Shown: positions 1 to 7,181 of the stretch, piece by piece
Numbering within the stretch: the first letter of the stretch is position 1
Layout of the letters: the number at the start of each line of letters is the position of its first letter
From: G020354085 sp964629975
GTDB taxonomy: Bacteria; Pseudomonadota; Gammaproteobacteria; Acidiferrobacterales; Sulfurifustaceae
DNA: 7,181 nt
Direction: 5' to 3'
Assembly (NCBI GenBank): GCA_964629975.1
Contig: CAZVUN010000144.1
Location: forward strand, 1-7,181
Made by a program: the position numbers and the translations under genes
Notes under the pieces: model-generated
Told to the model about the DNA's origin: nothing
What the model saw: only the letters and a program-made list of their open reading frames with translations
Database searches by the model: none

Positions 1-464
1 GCGGCGCCGCCGGCCGCGGCGCCGAGATCATCCCGCTGCGGGTCGGCCCGCCCAGCGGGCGCGCGGTGCCGCTCGAGTTCGATCTCGAGGGTACGCTGCC
101 GGTCATTCAGGCCGACCCCGGGCGCCTGCGCCAGGTGCTGCACAACCTGATCCTCAATGCGCGCGATGCGCTCGCCGCCACCGCGCACCCGGTGATCCGC
201 ATCAGCACGCGCTCGAGTGAGCAGGCCGGCCAGCGGGTCGTGGAGCTGCGCGTGCAGGACAACGGTCCCGGCATCCCGGAGCAGTTCCTGGCGCGCCTGT
301 TCGAGCCCTACGTCACGAGCAAGGAGAAGGGGACCGGCCTCGGTCTGGCCATCGTCAAGCGCATCGTCGAAGAGCACGCCGGGCAGATTCAGGCCATCAA
401 CCTGCCCGAGGGCGGCGCGTGCGTGGTCATTCGCCTGCCGTGCGGCGCGGTGCAGCGCGCCGCG

Positions 465-483
465 CCCCCCCCCCCCCCCCCCC
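465..483. repeat. 19-base poly-C homopolymer tract at the 3' end of ntrY
   Basis: Nineteen consecutive C residues lie in the kinase gene, after the conserved ATPase domain and 42 nt before the ntrX start. They encode a run of six prolines in the kinase frame. The length sets the downstream kinase frame: 19 gives a stop at 558-560, 20 or 17 gives a stop at 527-529, and 18 or 21 gives no stop and fuses the kinase in frame to ntrX. Such runs are prone to slipped-strand change in cells and to length errors in sequencing or assembly. The given length may therefore be wrong or variable. Confidence 0.95.
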
Positions 484-525
484 AACGCCGGCCAGCGCCG
501 GGCTGCGCCACACCGAAGGCACGCC

Positions 526-1896
<1,371 letters not shown>

Positions 1897-1902
1897 CGCG
1901 CC

Positions 1903-2214
1903 GTGGCCCTGATCGACAACCTCGTGGCCATGCTGGCGCGCGGTCAGGACAATGCACTGCTGCGCTACAGCCTGGGCGCCGAGTATCTCAAGCGCGAAGA
2001 GTTCGCCGCGGCCATCGAGCACCTGCGCCAGGCGCTCGCGCATGACCCGCGCTACTCCGCCGCCTACAAACTGCTCGGCCAGGCCCTGGCTGCCTCGGGC
2101 GACACGGCGCAGGCGATACGCACCTATGAAGAGGGCATTCGCGTCGCCGAGGACAGGGGCGATGTGCAGGCCGCCAAGGAGATGCGCGTGTTCCTCAAAC
2201 GCCTGCAGCGCTAG
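1903..2214 (+). CDS. Small two-repeat TPR protein
   Basis: A 103-residue cytoplasmic protein with no signal peptide or membrane segment. Two tetratricopeptide repeats are visible: about residues 18-50 (LLRYSLGAEYLKREEFAAAI, then HLRQALAHDP) and 51-84 (YSAAYKLLGQALAASGDTAQ, then AIRTYEEGIRVAE). A capping helix follows (AAKEMRVFLKRLQR). TPR units bind other proteins, so a scaffold or adaptor role is likely, but the partner cannot be read from sequence. The GTG start at 1903 has an excellent ribosome site, AAGGAG at 1888-1893, 9 nt upstream and running directly into the ntrX stop codon. The two genes are 6 nt apart and probably translationally coupled, so this is most likely the last gene of the ntrYX operon. 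It ends 9 nt from the convergent acyltransferase gene. The TPR call is good; the function is unknown. Confidence 0.85.
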   Translation: MALIDNLVAMLARGQDNALLRYSLGAEYLKREEFAAAIEHLRQALAHDPRYSAAYKLLGQALAASGDTAQAIRTYEEGIRVAEDRGDVQAAKEMRVFLKRLQR

Positions 2215-2223
2215 GCGCGTGGC

Positions 2224-3132
2224 TCACCGGTAGAACGGGGGCTCGCCCGCGGGACGCGTCTTGAAGCGCTTGTGCAGCCAGAAGTACTGGGCCGGCACCT
2301 CGCGCACGCAGGCCTCGATCTCGCGGTTGACGCGCGTGGTATCCGCGAGCACATCACCGCTCGGGAAACCGTCGAGCGGTGCACGGAAGATGATCTCGTA
2401 ACCGCCGCCGCGCGGCAGCTGGCGCGTGAAGCACACCATCACCACGGCCTGGGTCATCGCCGCCAGGCGCGGCAGCACCGCGAAGGTCGCGGCCGGGATG
2501 CCGAAGAACGGTGCGAACACCGCATTGCGCCGGCCGGCATCCTGATCCGGCAGGTAGTAAAGCGGCCTGCCCTTCGCCACCTGCCGCACCAGTGCCGTGA
2601 ACGGCTTGTTGTGCTCGACCAGCAAGCCGCCGAAGCGGCGGCGCGCGCGCTGCATCAGATGCGCGATCAGGGCGTTGTCCGGATGACGGAACACCGACAC
2701 CATCGGTCGCTCCGCCGCCAGGCGAATCCCGCCCACCTCCAGAGCGAAGAAGTGCGGCGCGATCAGGATGACATTGCGTCCCGCGGCGAGCGCCGCGTCG
2801 TAGTGTTCGCGGCCGCGAAAGCGCGTGAGGCGCTTGAGGCGCGCGAGCGACGCCCACCAGGCGATACCGAGATCGAACAGCGCCTGGCCGGCGCCGTAAT
2901 ACTGGGCGCGCACCAGGCGCGCCTGTTCGCGCGCGCTCAGGTGCGGGAAGCAGCGCGCGATGTTGGTCCGCACCACGCGCCGGCGCCCGCCATGCAGCGC
3001 ATAGAACAGCATGCCGAGCGCGGCACCGAGCGCGGCCAGCGGCGGCAGCGGCAGCAGCGACAAGCCGCGCAGCAGCGCCACCCCCAGCCACGTCGGCCAG
3101 TAGCGCGGCGCGAGAAAGTCGCGCCAGCTCAC
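2224..3132 (-). CDS. LpxL/HtrB-family lysophospholipid (lipid A) acyltransferase
   Basis: A probable inner-membrane acyltransferase that moves a fatty acyl chain from acyl-ACP to a lipid A precursor or similar lipid. With a GTG start at 3132 it is 302 residues, normal for the family. The start lies 4 nt after the upstream stop, and residues before it would only mirror the upstream gene's 3' end in another frame. GTG at 3150 is an alternative. Hydrophobic segments span about residues 13-46 (WLGVALLRGLSLL, AALGAALGMLFYAL), the usual N-terminal anchor. The HX4(D/E) active-site motif is intact: H127-FFAL-E132 in APHFFALEVGG. Also present are the family blocks YYLPDQD, VFAPFFGIPAAT, and a C-terminal QYFWLHKRFKTRP (W285, H287, R289). 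It is second in a two-gene minus-strand operon with a paralogue. The substrate (lipid A versus another acceptor) and the chain added cannot be told from sequence. Confidence 0.88.
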   Translation of the reverse strand: MSWRDFLAPRYWPTWLGVALLRGLSLLPLPPLAALGAALGMLFYALHGGRRRVVRTNIARCFPHLSAREQARLVRAQYYGAGQALFDLGIAWWASLARLKRLTRFRGREHYDAALAAGRNVILIAPHFFALEVGGIRLAAERPMVSVFRHPDNALIAHLMQRARRRFGGLLVEHNKPFTALVRQVAKGRPLYYLPDQDAGRRNAVFAPFFGIPAATFAVLPRLAAMTQAVVMVCFTRQLPRGGGYEIIFRAPLDGFPSGDVLADTTRVNREIEACVREVPAQYFWLHKRFKTRPAGEPPFYR

Positions 3133-3136
3133 CGGT

Positions 3137-4129
3137 TCAGCGCCGGCCACGCGCGCGCTTTGCCCGCTGCGGATAGGGTGCCGGCGCCTCGCCCGGGCGG
3201 GTCTTGAAGAGCTTGAGCGTCCACATGTATTGCTCCGGCATCTCGCGAATGCCCTGTTCCATGGCGGCATTCATGGCGGCCGCATCGGCCAGACGCTCGC
3301 CGCTCGGAAACCCTGCGAGCGGCGGCTTGAGCACCACCTCGTAACCGCGCGCGTGCGTCAGCACCCGCACGAAGCACGGTACGACCACGGCATCGGCCAT
3401 CTGCGCCATGCGCCCGAGCGTTGGCAGTGTGGCGGTCGGGATGCCGAAGAACGGCGCGAACACCGACTGTTTCGGGCCGAAGTCCTCATCCGGCAGGTAG
3501 TAGAACGCCAGCCCGGCGCGCAGCCCGCGGATCACGGGGCGCAGGCCCTGCTCGCGCGCGAGCAGGCCGCCGCCGAAGCGCAGGCGCGCGCGGTTCAGGA
3601 CCCAGTTGACCACCGGATTGCGCTGCAGCTTCATCATCGAGAAGGTCGGGCGCACGCGCGCCAGGATCGGGCCGGCGAAATTCATGCCGACCATGTGCGG
3701 CACCAGCAGGATCACGTTGCGCCCGTGCCGCACCAGCTCGCGATACGGCTCGAGCCCGCGGATGCGCCCGAGGCGCAGGATGCGGCGCTTGGCGCCGAAC
3801 ACCAGCAGCCCCAGGTCGAGCGCCGCCTGACCGCTCGCGATGAAGTGCCGGCGCAGGATGCGCGCGCGCTGGCGCGCGCTCATGTGCGGAAAGCACAGCT
3901 GCAAGTTGATGCGCGCGATCTGGCGACGCTTGCGGTTGGCGGCCATCATCAGCAGGCCGAGGGCCGCGCCAAGCGGGCGCGTGAGCGCAAGCGGCACCCA
4001 GGCGCTCACGGCAAGCACCAGCACCATGAGCCAACTGCCCGCATAGCGCAGCCGCCAGGCGCTGCGCCCGAGACGCGGCCGATAGAACTGGATGCCGGCA
4101 GCATCGGGCGATGGCGGGGTCCGGGTCAT
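3137..4129 (-). CDS. LpxL/HtrB-family acyltransferase paralogue with altered active-site motif
   Basis: First gene of the minus-strand pair and a paralogue of the next one. Started at ATG 4129 it has 330 residues. ATG 4141 is also in frame but overlaps a perfect TATAAT box, so 4129 is preferred; no clear ribosome site is seen before either. The reading frame extends much further upstream, but only as a shadow of the cyclase gene. Family blocks are a hydrophobic N-terminus (about residues 28-62), CFPHMSARQRARI, YYLPDEDFG, VFAPFFGIPTATLP and a C-terminal QYMWTLKLFKTRP. The HX4(D/E) motif reads H145-MVGM-N150, with Asn (AAT) in place of the catalytic acidic residue. Near the C-terminus L305 and L307 stand where the sister has H287 and R289. 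The fold is clearly this family. The protein may have weak, different or no acyltransferase activity, or it may use another acidic residue. It was probably derived by duplication, since fold blocks and gene order match. Confidence 0.87.
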   Translation of the reverse strand: MTRTPPSPDAAGIQFYRPRLGRSAWRLRYAGSWLMVLVLAVSAWVPLALTRPLGAALGLLMMAANRKRRQIARINLQLCFPHMSARQRARILRRHFIASGQAALDLGLLVFGAKRRILRLGRIRGLEPYRELVRHGRNVILLVPHMVGMNFAGPILARVRPTFSMMKLQRNPVVNWVLNRARLRFGGGLLAREQGLRPVIRGLRAGLAFYYLPDEDFGPKQSVFAPFFGIPTATLPTLGRMAQMADAVVVPCFVRVLTHARGYEVVLKPPLAGFPSGERLADAAAMNAAMEQGIREMPEQYMWTLKLFKTRPGEAPAPYPQRAKRARGRR

Positions 4130-4139
4130 GCGCGCCGGC

Positions 4140-4168
4140 ATTATAGCGGTGCGTGCCGTTGACGCCAC
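4140..4168 (-). promoter_or_regulatory. Candidate sigma-70 promoter for the acyltransferase pair
   Basis: Read on the minus strand, a perfect TATAAT occupies 4145-4140. A 3-of-6 match to the -35 box (GTGGCG, 4168-4163) lies 17 bp upstream. Transcription would begin near 4132-4134, leaving only about 3-5 nt before ATG 4129, so the message would be nearly leaderless. The -10 box stands out in such GC-rich sequence; the -35 is weak. Confidence 0.45.
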
Positions 4169-4175
4169 GGCGCGC
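4151..4175. promoter_or_regulatory. Imperfect inverted repeat between divergent genes, possible operator
   Basis: Left arm GCGTGCCGT (4151-4159) and right arm ACGGCGCGC (4167-4175) pair over 8 of 9 positions around a 7-nt spacer (TGACGCC). The repeat covers the candidate -35 elements of both divergent promoters in the 63-nt gap. A dimeric regulator bound here could control both transcripts. No known operator consensus is recognised, and GC-rich DNA gives such repeats by chance fairly often. Confidence 0.35.
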
Positions 4176-4186
4176 TCGGTTAACCT
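4159..4186 (+). promoter_or_regulatory. Candidate sigma-70 promoter for the cyclase operon
   Basis: TTGACG (4159-4164, 5 of 6 consensus) is followed after 16 bp by TAACCT (4181-4186), which keeps the key T1, A2 and T6 of a -10 box. Transcription would begin close to 4193, the A of the cyclase ATG, suggesting a leaderless or nearly leaderless message. That agrees with the lack of a clear ribosome site before this gene. Its -35 overlaps that of the opposing promoter. Confidence 0.4.
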
Positions 4187-4192
4187 TGAGAC

Positions 4193-6043
4193 ATGCAGCT
4201 GCCCCCGAATCACCGCGCTTCGCCGTTCCTCCTGGCCGGCGCGGTGTGGCTTCTGGCGCTGGTCGCGACCGTGGGCTTCGGCCTGAGCAACTGGCTCGAC
4301 AACAAGCTGCTCGACTTCAACCTGCGCAGCCTGGCCGCGCGCCTGCCGCCCGATCCGGACATCGTCTTGATCGACATCGACGAGCCGGCGCTCGAGGCCA
4401 TGGCGAGCGAGTACGGACGCTACCCCTGGTCGCGCGCGGTGTTCGCCACGCTGCTCGAGGGGCTGGCACGCCAGGGGCCGGCCGCAGTGGTGTTCGATAT
4501 CCTGTTCGTCGACCCGCACAAGGACCACGTCGCCGACGACCTGCTGCTCATCGACGCCGCCCGCCGGCTGCCGAACGTGTACTTTCCGATGGTGCGCCTG
4601 CCGGCCACGCCCGAGGCTGACCGCGCCGGGTATCCGCTCGCGCAACTTCCGGGCGCGCAGCCGGCTTCCCCCCAGGCCGCGCCCGATGCGCGTGCGGCCT
4701 TGCTGCTGCCGCTGCCCGGACTGGTCGCCACCGGGCGCCTCGGTACCATCGATGTGTACCCGGACGCCGATGGCGTCATTCGCCGTTATCCGCTCTATAT
4801 CGAAGCGGCCGGCTGGCGGATTCCGTCGTTACCGGCACGGGTGGCGGCCGGCCTCGGCTACCCGCTGCCGGCCGATGCCGCGTCCTTGCCACTCGTGTGG
4901 CACGGGCCGGCGCTGTCCTACCGGCGCGTGAGTTTCCACGACATCTTCCACGATCTCGAGCGCCGCCACCCGACGCGCCCCGCCGGTGAGTTCCGCAACA
5001 AGATCGTCATTGTCGGCAGCACCGCCGCCGCGCTGCTCGATCTGCGCGTCACGCCGATGGACGCGAAGTTCCCCGGCCCGGAGGTGGTCGCAACCGCCAT
5101 CGACAACCTCAAGAACGGCGAGCGCCTGGTCCCGGCGCCGGCCTGGGTCGGACCGCTGCTCACCGCGGCGGTGCTCGCGGTGCTGGCCACGCTCTTTGCC
5201 CGCGGCGTGAGCGTGCTCGCCATCGGCGCGGTGACGATTGCTGCCACGTTCGTGCTCGGCGCCGGCAGCTGGGCCGCGCTGGTCTACCAGCGCCTGGCCG
5301 TGCCGGTGATGGCGAGCATCGTGCTCGGTGGGTGGCTTTACTACGTGCTCGCCGCGCTCCGCGCCTATCTGCTCGAGCGGCGCAATCGCCAGCGCGTCAC
5401 GCAGCTGTTCGCGCGCTTCCTCGATCCGCGCGTGGTCAGCGATCTGGTCGATCAAGGCGAGACCACGGCGAGCCTGTCCGGCCAGCGCCGCGAGATCACG
5501 GTGCTGTTCTCCGATATCCGCGGCTTCACGACGCTCTCGGAGCAGAAGTCGCCGCAGGAGGTGGTCGATATCCTGAACCGCTACTTCACGCTGCAGGTCG
5601 AGGTGATCTTTCGCCATCAGGGCACGCTCGACAAGTACATCGGCGATGCCATCATGGCGTTCTGGGGCGCGCCCACCGAGCAGCCCGATCACGCCTGCCG
5701 CGCGCTCGCCGCGGCGCGCGACATGCAGGACACGCTCGCGCGCTTTCGCGCCGAGCTCGGGCCGGCCGGGGAGCATTTCGACATCGGCATCGGCATCAAC
5801 AGCGGCGAGGCCGTCGTGGGCTTCATCGGCTCCCCGGTGCATCGCCAGGATTACACCGTCATCGGTGACACGGTAAACACGGCCAGCCGCATCGAGGGCG
5901 AGACCAAGGGGCGGGCGCGCATCCTGGTGTCGGCCGCCACCAAGAACGCCTGTCGCGAGCCGCTCGAGTTTGTCGACCACGGTTTTGTTAAACTGAAGGG
6001 CCGGACCGAACAGGTACACCTGTATGAACCGAAGTGGAGCTAG
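4193..6043 (+). CDS. CHASE2-domain class III adenylate cyclase
   Basis: A 616-residue membrane receptor that makes cAMP from ATP. Order: short cytoplasmic N-terminus; membrane helix about residues 12-31; periplasmic CHASE2 sensor about 32-312 (LLDFNLRSLAARLPPDPDIV, later KIVIVGSTAAALLDLRVTP); three membrane helices about 317-388; a linker with FARFLDPRVVSDLV (from about 406) that usually couples sensor to catalytic domain; and a class III cyclase domain about 430-612. Catalytic residues are complete: metal-binding D441 (LFSDIRGFT) and D485 (YIGD), adenine-selecting K481 and T555 (LDKYIGD, YTVIGDTVN), N562 and R566 (VNTASR). The Lys/Thr pair favours ATP over GTP. The start is the ATG at 4193, 63 nt from the divergent acyltransferase start and without an evident ribosome site. 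Its 3' end overlaps the next gene by 20 nt. The CHASE2 signal is not known in general. Assignment is strong; the ligand is unknown. Confidence 0.93.
   Translation: MQLPPNHRASPFLLAGAVWLLALVATVGFGLSNWLDNKLLDFNLRSLAARLPPDPDIVLIDIDEPALEAMASEYGRYPWSRAVFATLLEGLARQGPAAVVFDILFVDPHKDHVADDLLLIDAARRLPNVYFPMVRLPATPEADRAGYPLAQLPGAQPASPQAAPDARAALLLPLPGLVATGRLGTIDVYPDADGVIRRYPLYIEAAGWRIPSLPARVAAGLGYPLPADAASLPLVWHGPALSYRRVSFHDIFHDLERRHPTRPAGEFRNKIVIVGSTAAALLDLRVTPMDAKFPGPEVVATAIDNLKNGERLVPAPAWVGPLLTAAVLAVLATLFARGVSVLAIGAVTIAATFVLGAGSWAALVYQRLAVPVMASIVLGGWLYYVLAALRAYLLERRNRQRVTQLFARFLDPRVVSDLVDQGETTASLSGQRREITVLFSDIRGFTTLSEQKSPQEVVDILNRYFTLQVEVIFRHQGTLDKYIGDAIMAFWGAPTEQPDHACRALAAARDMQDTLARFRAELGPAGEHFDIGIGINSGEAVVGFIGSPVHRQDYTVIGDTVNTASRIEGETKGRARILVSAATKNACREPLEFVDHGFVKLKGRTEQVHLYEPKWS
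6010..6023 (+). promoter_or_regulatory. Small inverted repeat abutting the SH3 gene start codon
   Basis: ACAGGT and ACCTGT, separated by AC, lie immediately before ATG 6024. In mRNA this could fold as a 5-bp stem (ACAGG/CCTGT) with a TACA loop, hiding the only AGG that might serve as a ribosome site. Ribosomes finishing the cyclase would open it, which fits translational coupling. It also encodes conserved cyclase C-terminal residues (QVHLYE), so it may be chance. Confidence 0.25.
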
Positions 6044-6554
6044 GTGGCGCGGGGCGCTCGGGGGGGTGCTTGCGATGCTCGCGGCAGCGGCGCTCGCGGC
6101 CGAAGTGGGCACCATGCGCCAGGCGACTACCGTCATGTCCGCCCCGTATCGCGACGCGACCGCGGCCGGTGACGTGGCGCAGAACGCCACGGTCACGATT
6201 CTCGAGCGTCGCGGCGCGTGGCTGCGCATCAAGGGCAGCACCGTCACCGGCTGGGTGCGACTGCACCAGGTGCGCATCGGCGAAGGACCGGAGAAGAAGG
6301 CGTCCGGCGCCGAGGGTCTCGGTGCGCTGTGGAACGTGGGCCAGACCGGCCGCTCCGGTACGACCGGCATCGTCGCCACCACCGGCATCCGCGGCTTCGA
6401 TGCCGAGGCGCTGAGGAACGCCAAGCCGAACGTGCAGGCCGTGCGGGCCATGGAGAGCTACCGCGCCAGCAAGGAGGGCGCGCGCGCCCATGCGGCGGCC
6501 GGCGGGCTCAAGGAAAAGAACGTCGATTTCCTGCCGGCGGCCGTTGCCGACTGA
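6024..6554 (+). CDS. Exported bacterial SH3-like domain protein
   Basis: A 176-residue protein probably exported to the periplasm. Residues 1-26 form a Sec signal peptide: basic start (MNRSGARWRG), hydrophobic core (ALGGVLAMLAAAALAA) and likely cleavage near A26. Residues about 30-86 resemble a bacterial SH3 (SH3_3/SH3b) domain: MRQATTVMSAPY, then VTILERRGAWLRIKGST and GWVRLHQV. Such domains commonly bind peptidoglycan or peptides. The remaining half is Gly/Thr/Ala-rich (GRSGTTGIVATTGIRGF) and then charged and helical, ending in a KNVDFLPA-like tail; I recognise no domain there. The ATG at 6024 lies inside the cyclase gene, 20 nt before its stop, which suggests coupled translation; no strong ribosome site is present. 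A run of seven G (6060-6066) lies in the signal-peptide region, but the frame is intact across it. Its place between a cyclase and a periplasmic protease suggests an envelope role. Confidence 0.85.
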   Translation: MNRSGARWRGALGGVLAMLAAAALAAEVGTMRQATTVMSAPYRDATAAGDVAQNATVTILERRGAWLRIKGSTVTGWVRLHQVRIGEGPEKKASGAEGLGALWNVGQTGRSGTTGIVATTGIRGFDAEALRNAKPNVQAVRAMESYRASKEGARAHAAAGGLKEKNVDFLPAAVAD

Positions 6555-6578
6555 GCAGCGAGCCTGAGGACCGTCACC

Positions 6579-7181
6579 ATGCGCAAATTCATTTGGGTCT
6601 TGGCCGTTGTCGGGGCAGGCGTGGCTGCCCCGTCGTCGGCGTTCGACTGGAGCAAGATCAACCCCGACACGCTCAAGAGCATGGGCGAGAAGCTGCAGCA
6701 GCTCAAGCCGGTGTCGGAAAACAAGGAGATCGAGCTCGGCAAGGGCATTGCCGCCAACATTACCGGCGCAGCGCCGCTGGTGAACGACGCGGCGCTGCAG
6801 CGCTACGTCAACCAGATCGGCCTGTGGCTCGCCATGCATACCGACCGGCCGGATCTGCCGTGGCGCTTCGGCGTGCTCGATGACGCCATGGTCAACGCCT
6901 TCGCCACGCCCGGTGGCTACGTGTTCGTCACGCGCGGCCTGTTGATGCATTGCCGCGACGAATCCGAGCTCGCCGGCATCCTGGCCCACGAGATCAGCCA
7001 CGTGGTGGCACGCCACGCGCTCGAGACCATGCGCAAGGGCGCCGTTACCGGGCTGGCCGGTGACGTGCTGAACGAGTACGCCAAGAGCAAGGGCAAAGAG
7101 GGCTATTCCAAGCTGGTCAGCGCCGGCACCGAAATCTACACGCGCGGGCTCGACAAGGAAGACGAGTACGCCGCCGACCGC
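6579..7181 (+). CDS. Exported M48-family zinc metalloprotease (3' partial)
   Basis: The first 201 residues of a periplasmic M48 (BepA/LoiP-like) peptidase, running off the right edge. The ATG at 6579 has a good ribosome site, GAGGA at 6566-6570, 8 nt upstream, and begins 24 nt after the SH3 gene. Residues 1-21 form a Sec signal peptide (MRKFIWVLAVVGAGVAAPSSA) with likely cleavage before F22; there is no lipobox Cys. The mature region begins with helices (LKSMGEKLQQLKPVSENKEI). A peptidase-fold block follows: NAFATPGGYVFVTRGLL, then the zinc motif H137-E138-ISH141 in LAHEISHVVARH. The third ligand is probably E196 in DEYAADR, the family's ExxxD element. All catalytic residues in view are intact. 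Relatives degrade or help assemble misfolded outer-membrane proteins; whether a C-terminal TPR domain as in BepA follows cannot be seen. Family call firm; exact subfamily uncertain. Confidence 0.9.
   Translation, partial: MRKFIWVLAVVGAGVAAPSSAFDWSKINPDTLKSMGEKLQQLKPVSENKEIELGKGIAANITGAAPLVNDAALQRYVNQIGLWLAMHTDRPDLPWRFGVLDDAMVNAFATPGGYVFVTRGLLMHCRDESELAGILAHEISHVVARHALETMRKGAVTGLAGDVLNEYAKSKGKEGYSKLVSAGTEIYTRGLDKEDEYAADR

Noticed and set aside
217..525. N-terminal extension of ntrX upstream of GTG 526
   Set aside because: The frame is open but its Ser/Arg-rich product overlaps the kinase ATPase domain in another frame. The receiver domain starts right after GTG 526, which has a ribosome site. 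It matters only if the C-tract length creates a fusion.
2200..2217. Possible terminator hairpin (CGCCT/AGGCG) between the convergent TPR and acyltransferase genes
   Set aside because: The stem is only 5 bp with an 8-nt loop, and neither strand has a T-run after it. It is too weak to call as an intrinsic terminator.
3133..3270. N-terminal extension of the second acyltransferase to ATG 3270
   Set aside because: The extra 46 residues mirror the 3' end of the upstream acyltransferase in another frame and do not resemble the family N-terminus.
6060..6066. Run of seven G in the SH3 gene signal-peptide region as a frameshift site
   Set aside because: The frame on both sides is consistent: a good signal peptide leads directly into the SH3 domain. 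There is no sign of error or switching.
4829..6451. 540-codon minus-strand frame opposite the cyclase and SH3 genes
   Set aside because: It is antisense to confirmed cyclase catalytic motifs and carries no recognisable domain.

Overview
The window is very GC-rich and tightly packed, with strong G/C preference at third codon positions. This, together with an NtrY/NtrX pair, two LpxL/HtrB-type acyltransferases and periplasmic proteins with Sec signals, points to a Gram-negative proteobacterium. A high-GC gammaproteobacterium is most likely, but the sequence alone does not fix the genus.

Layout. (1) Positions 1-2214, plus strand: the 3' end of a sensor kinase (ntrY), its partner regulator (ntrX, GTG start at 526) and a 103-residue TPR protein (GTG at 1903). 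They are spaced like an operon. The kinase gene crosses a run of 19 C at 465-483 just before ntrX, and the length of that run decides where the kinase ends. (2) Positions 2224-4129, minus strand: two tandem LpxL/HtrB-family acyltransferase paralogues, 4 nt apart, converging on the TPR gene with a 9-nt gap. (3) Positions 4130-4192: a 63-nt divergent intergenic region with candidate promoters in both directions and an imperfect inverted repeat over both -35 regions. (4) Positions 4193-7181, plus strand: a CHASE2-sensor adenylate cyclase, an exported SH3-like protein whose start lies inside the cyclase gene, and an exported M48 zinc metalloprotease cut off by the window end.

How the genes may work together. 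NtrY/NtrX is a phosphorelay that controls transcription. The acyltransferases probably add secondary acyl chains to lipid A or a related lipid at the inner membrane. The third block looks like an envelope-sensing unit: a periplasmic CHASE2 sensor drives cytoplasmic cAMP production, and two periplasmic proteins (SH3 and M48 protease) are made from the same transcript. That functional link is inference from gene order.

Points most worth checking are the C-tract and its three possible reading outcomes; the upstream acyltransferase, which has Asn where the family has its catalytic acidic residue; and an NtrX ATPase domain with several altered key residues. There is no RNA gene, CRISPR array, insertion sequence or gene-free stretch over 300 bases. 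The ordinary genes are recognisable families; I do not see a wholly new system, and the cyclase/SH3/protease unit is the nearest candidate.
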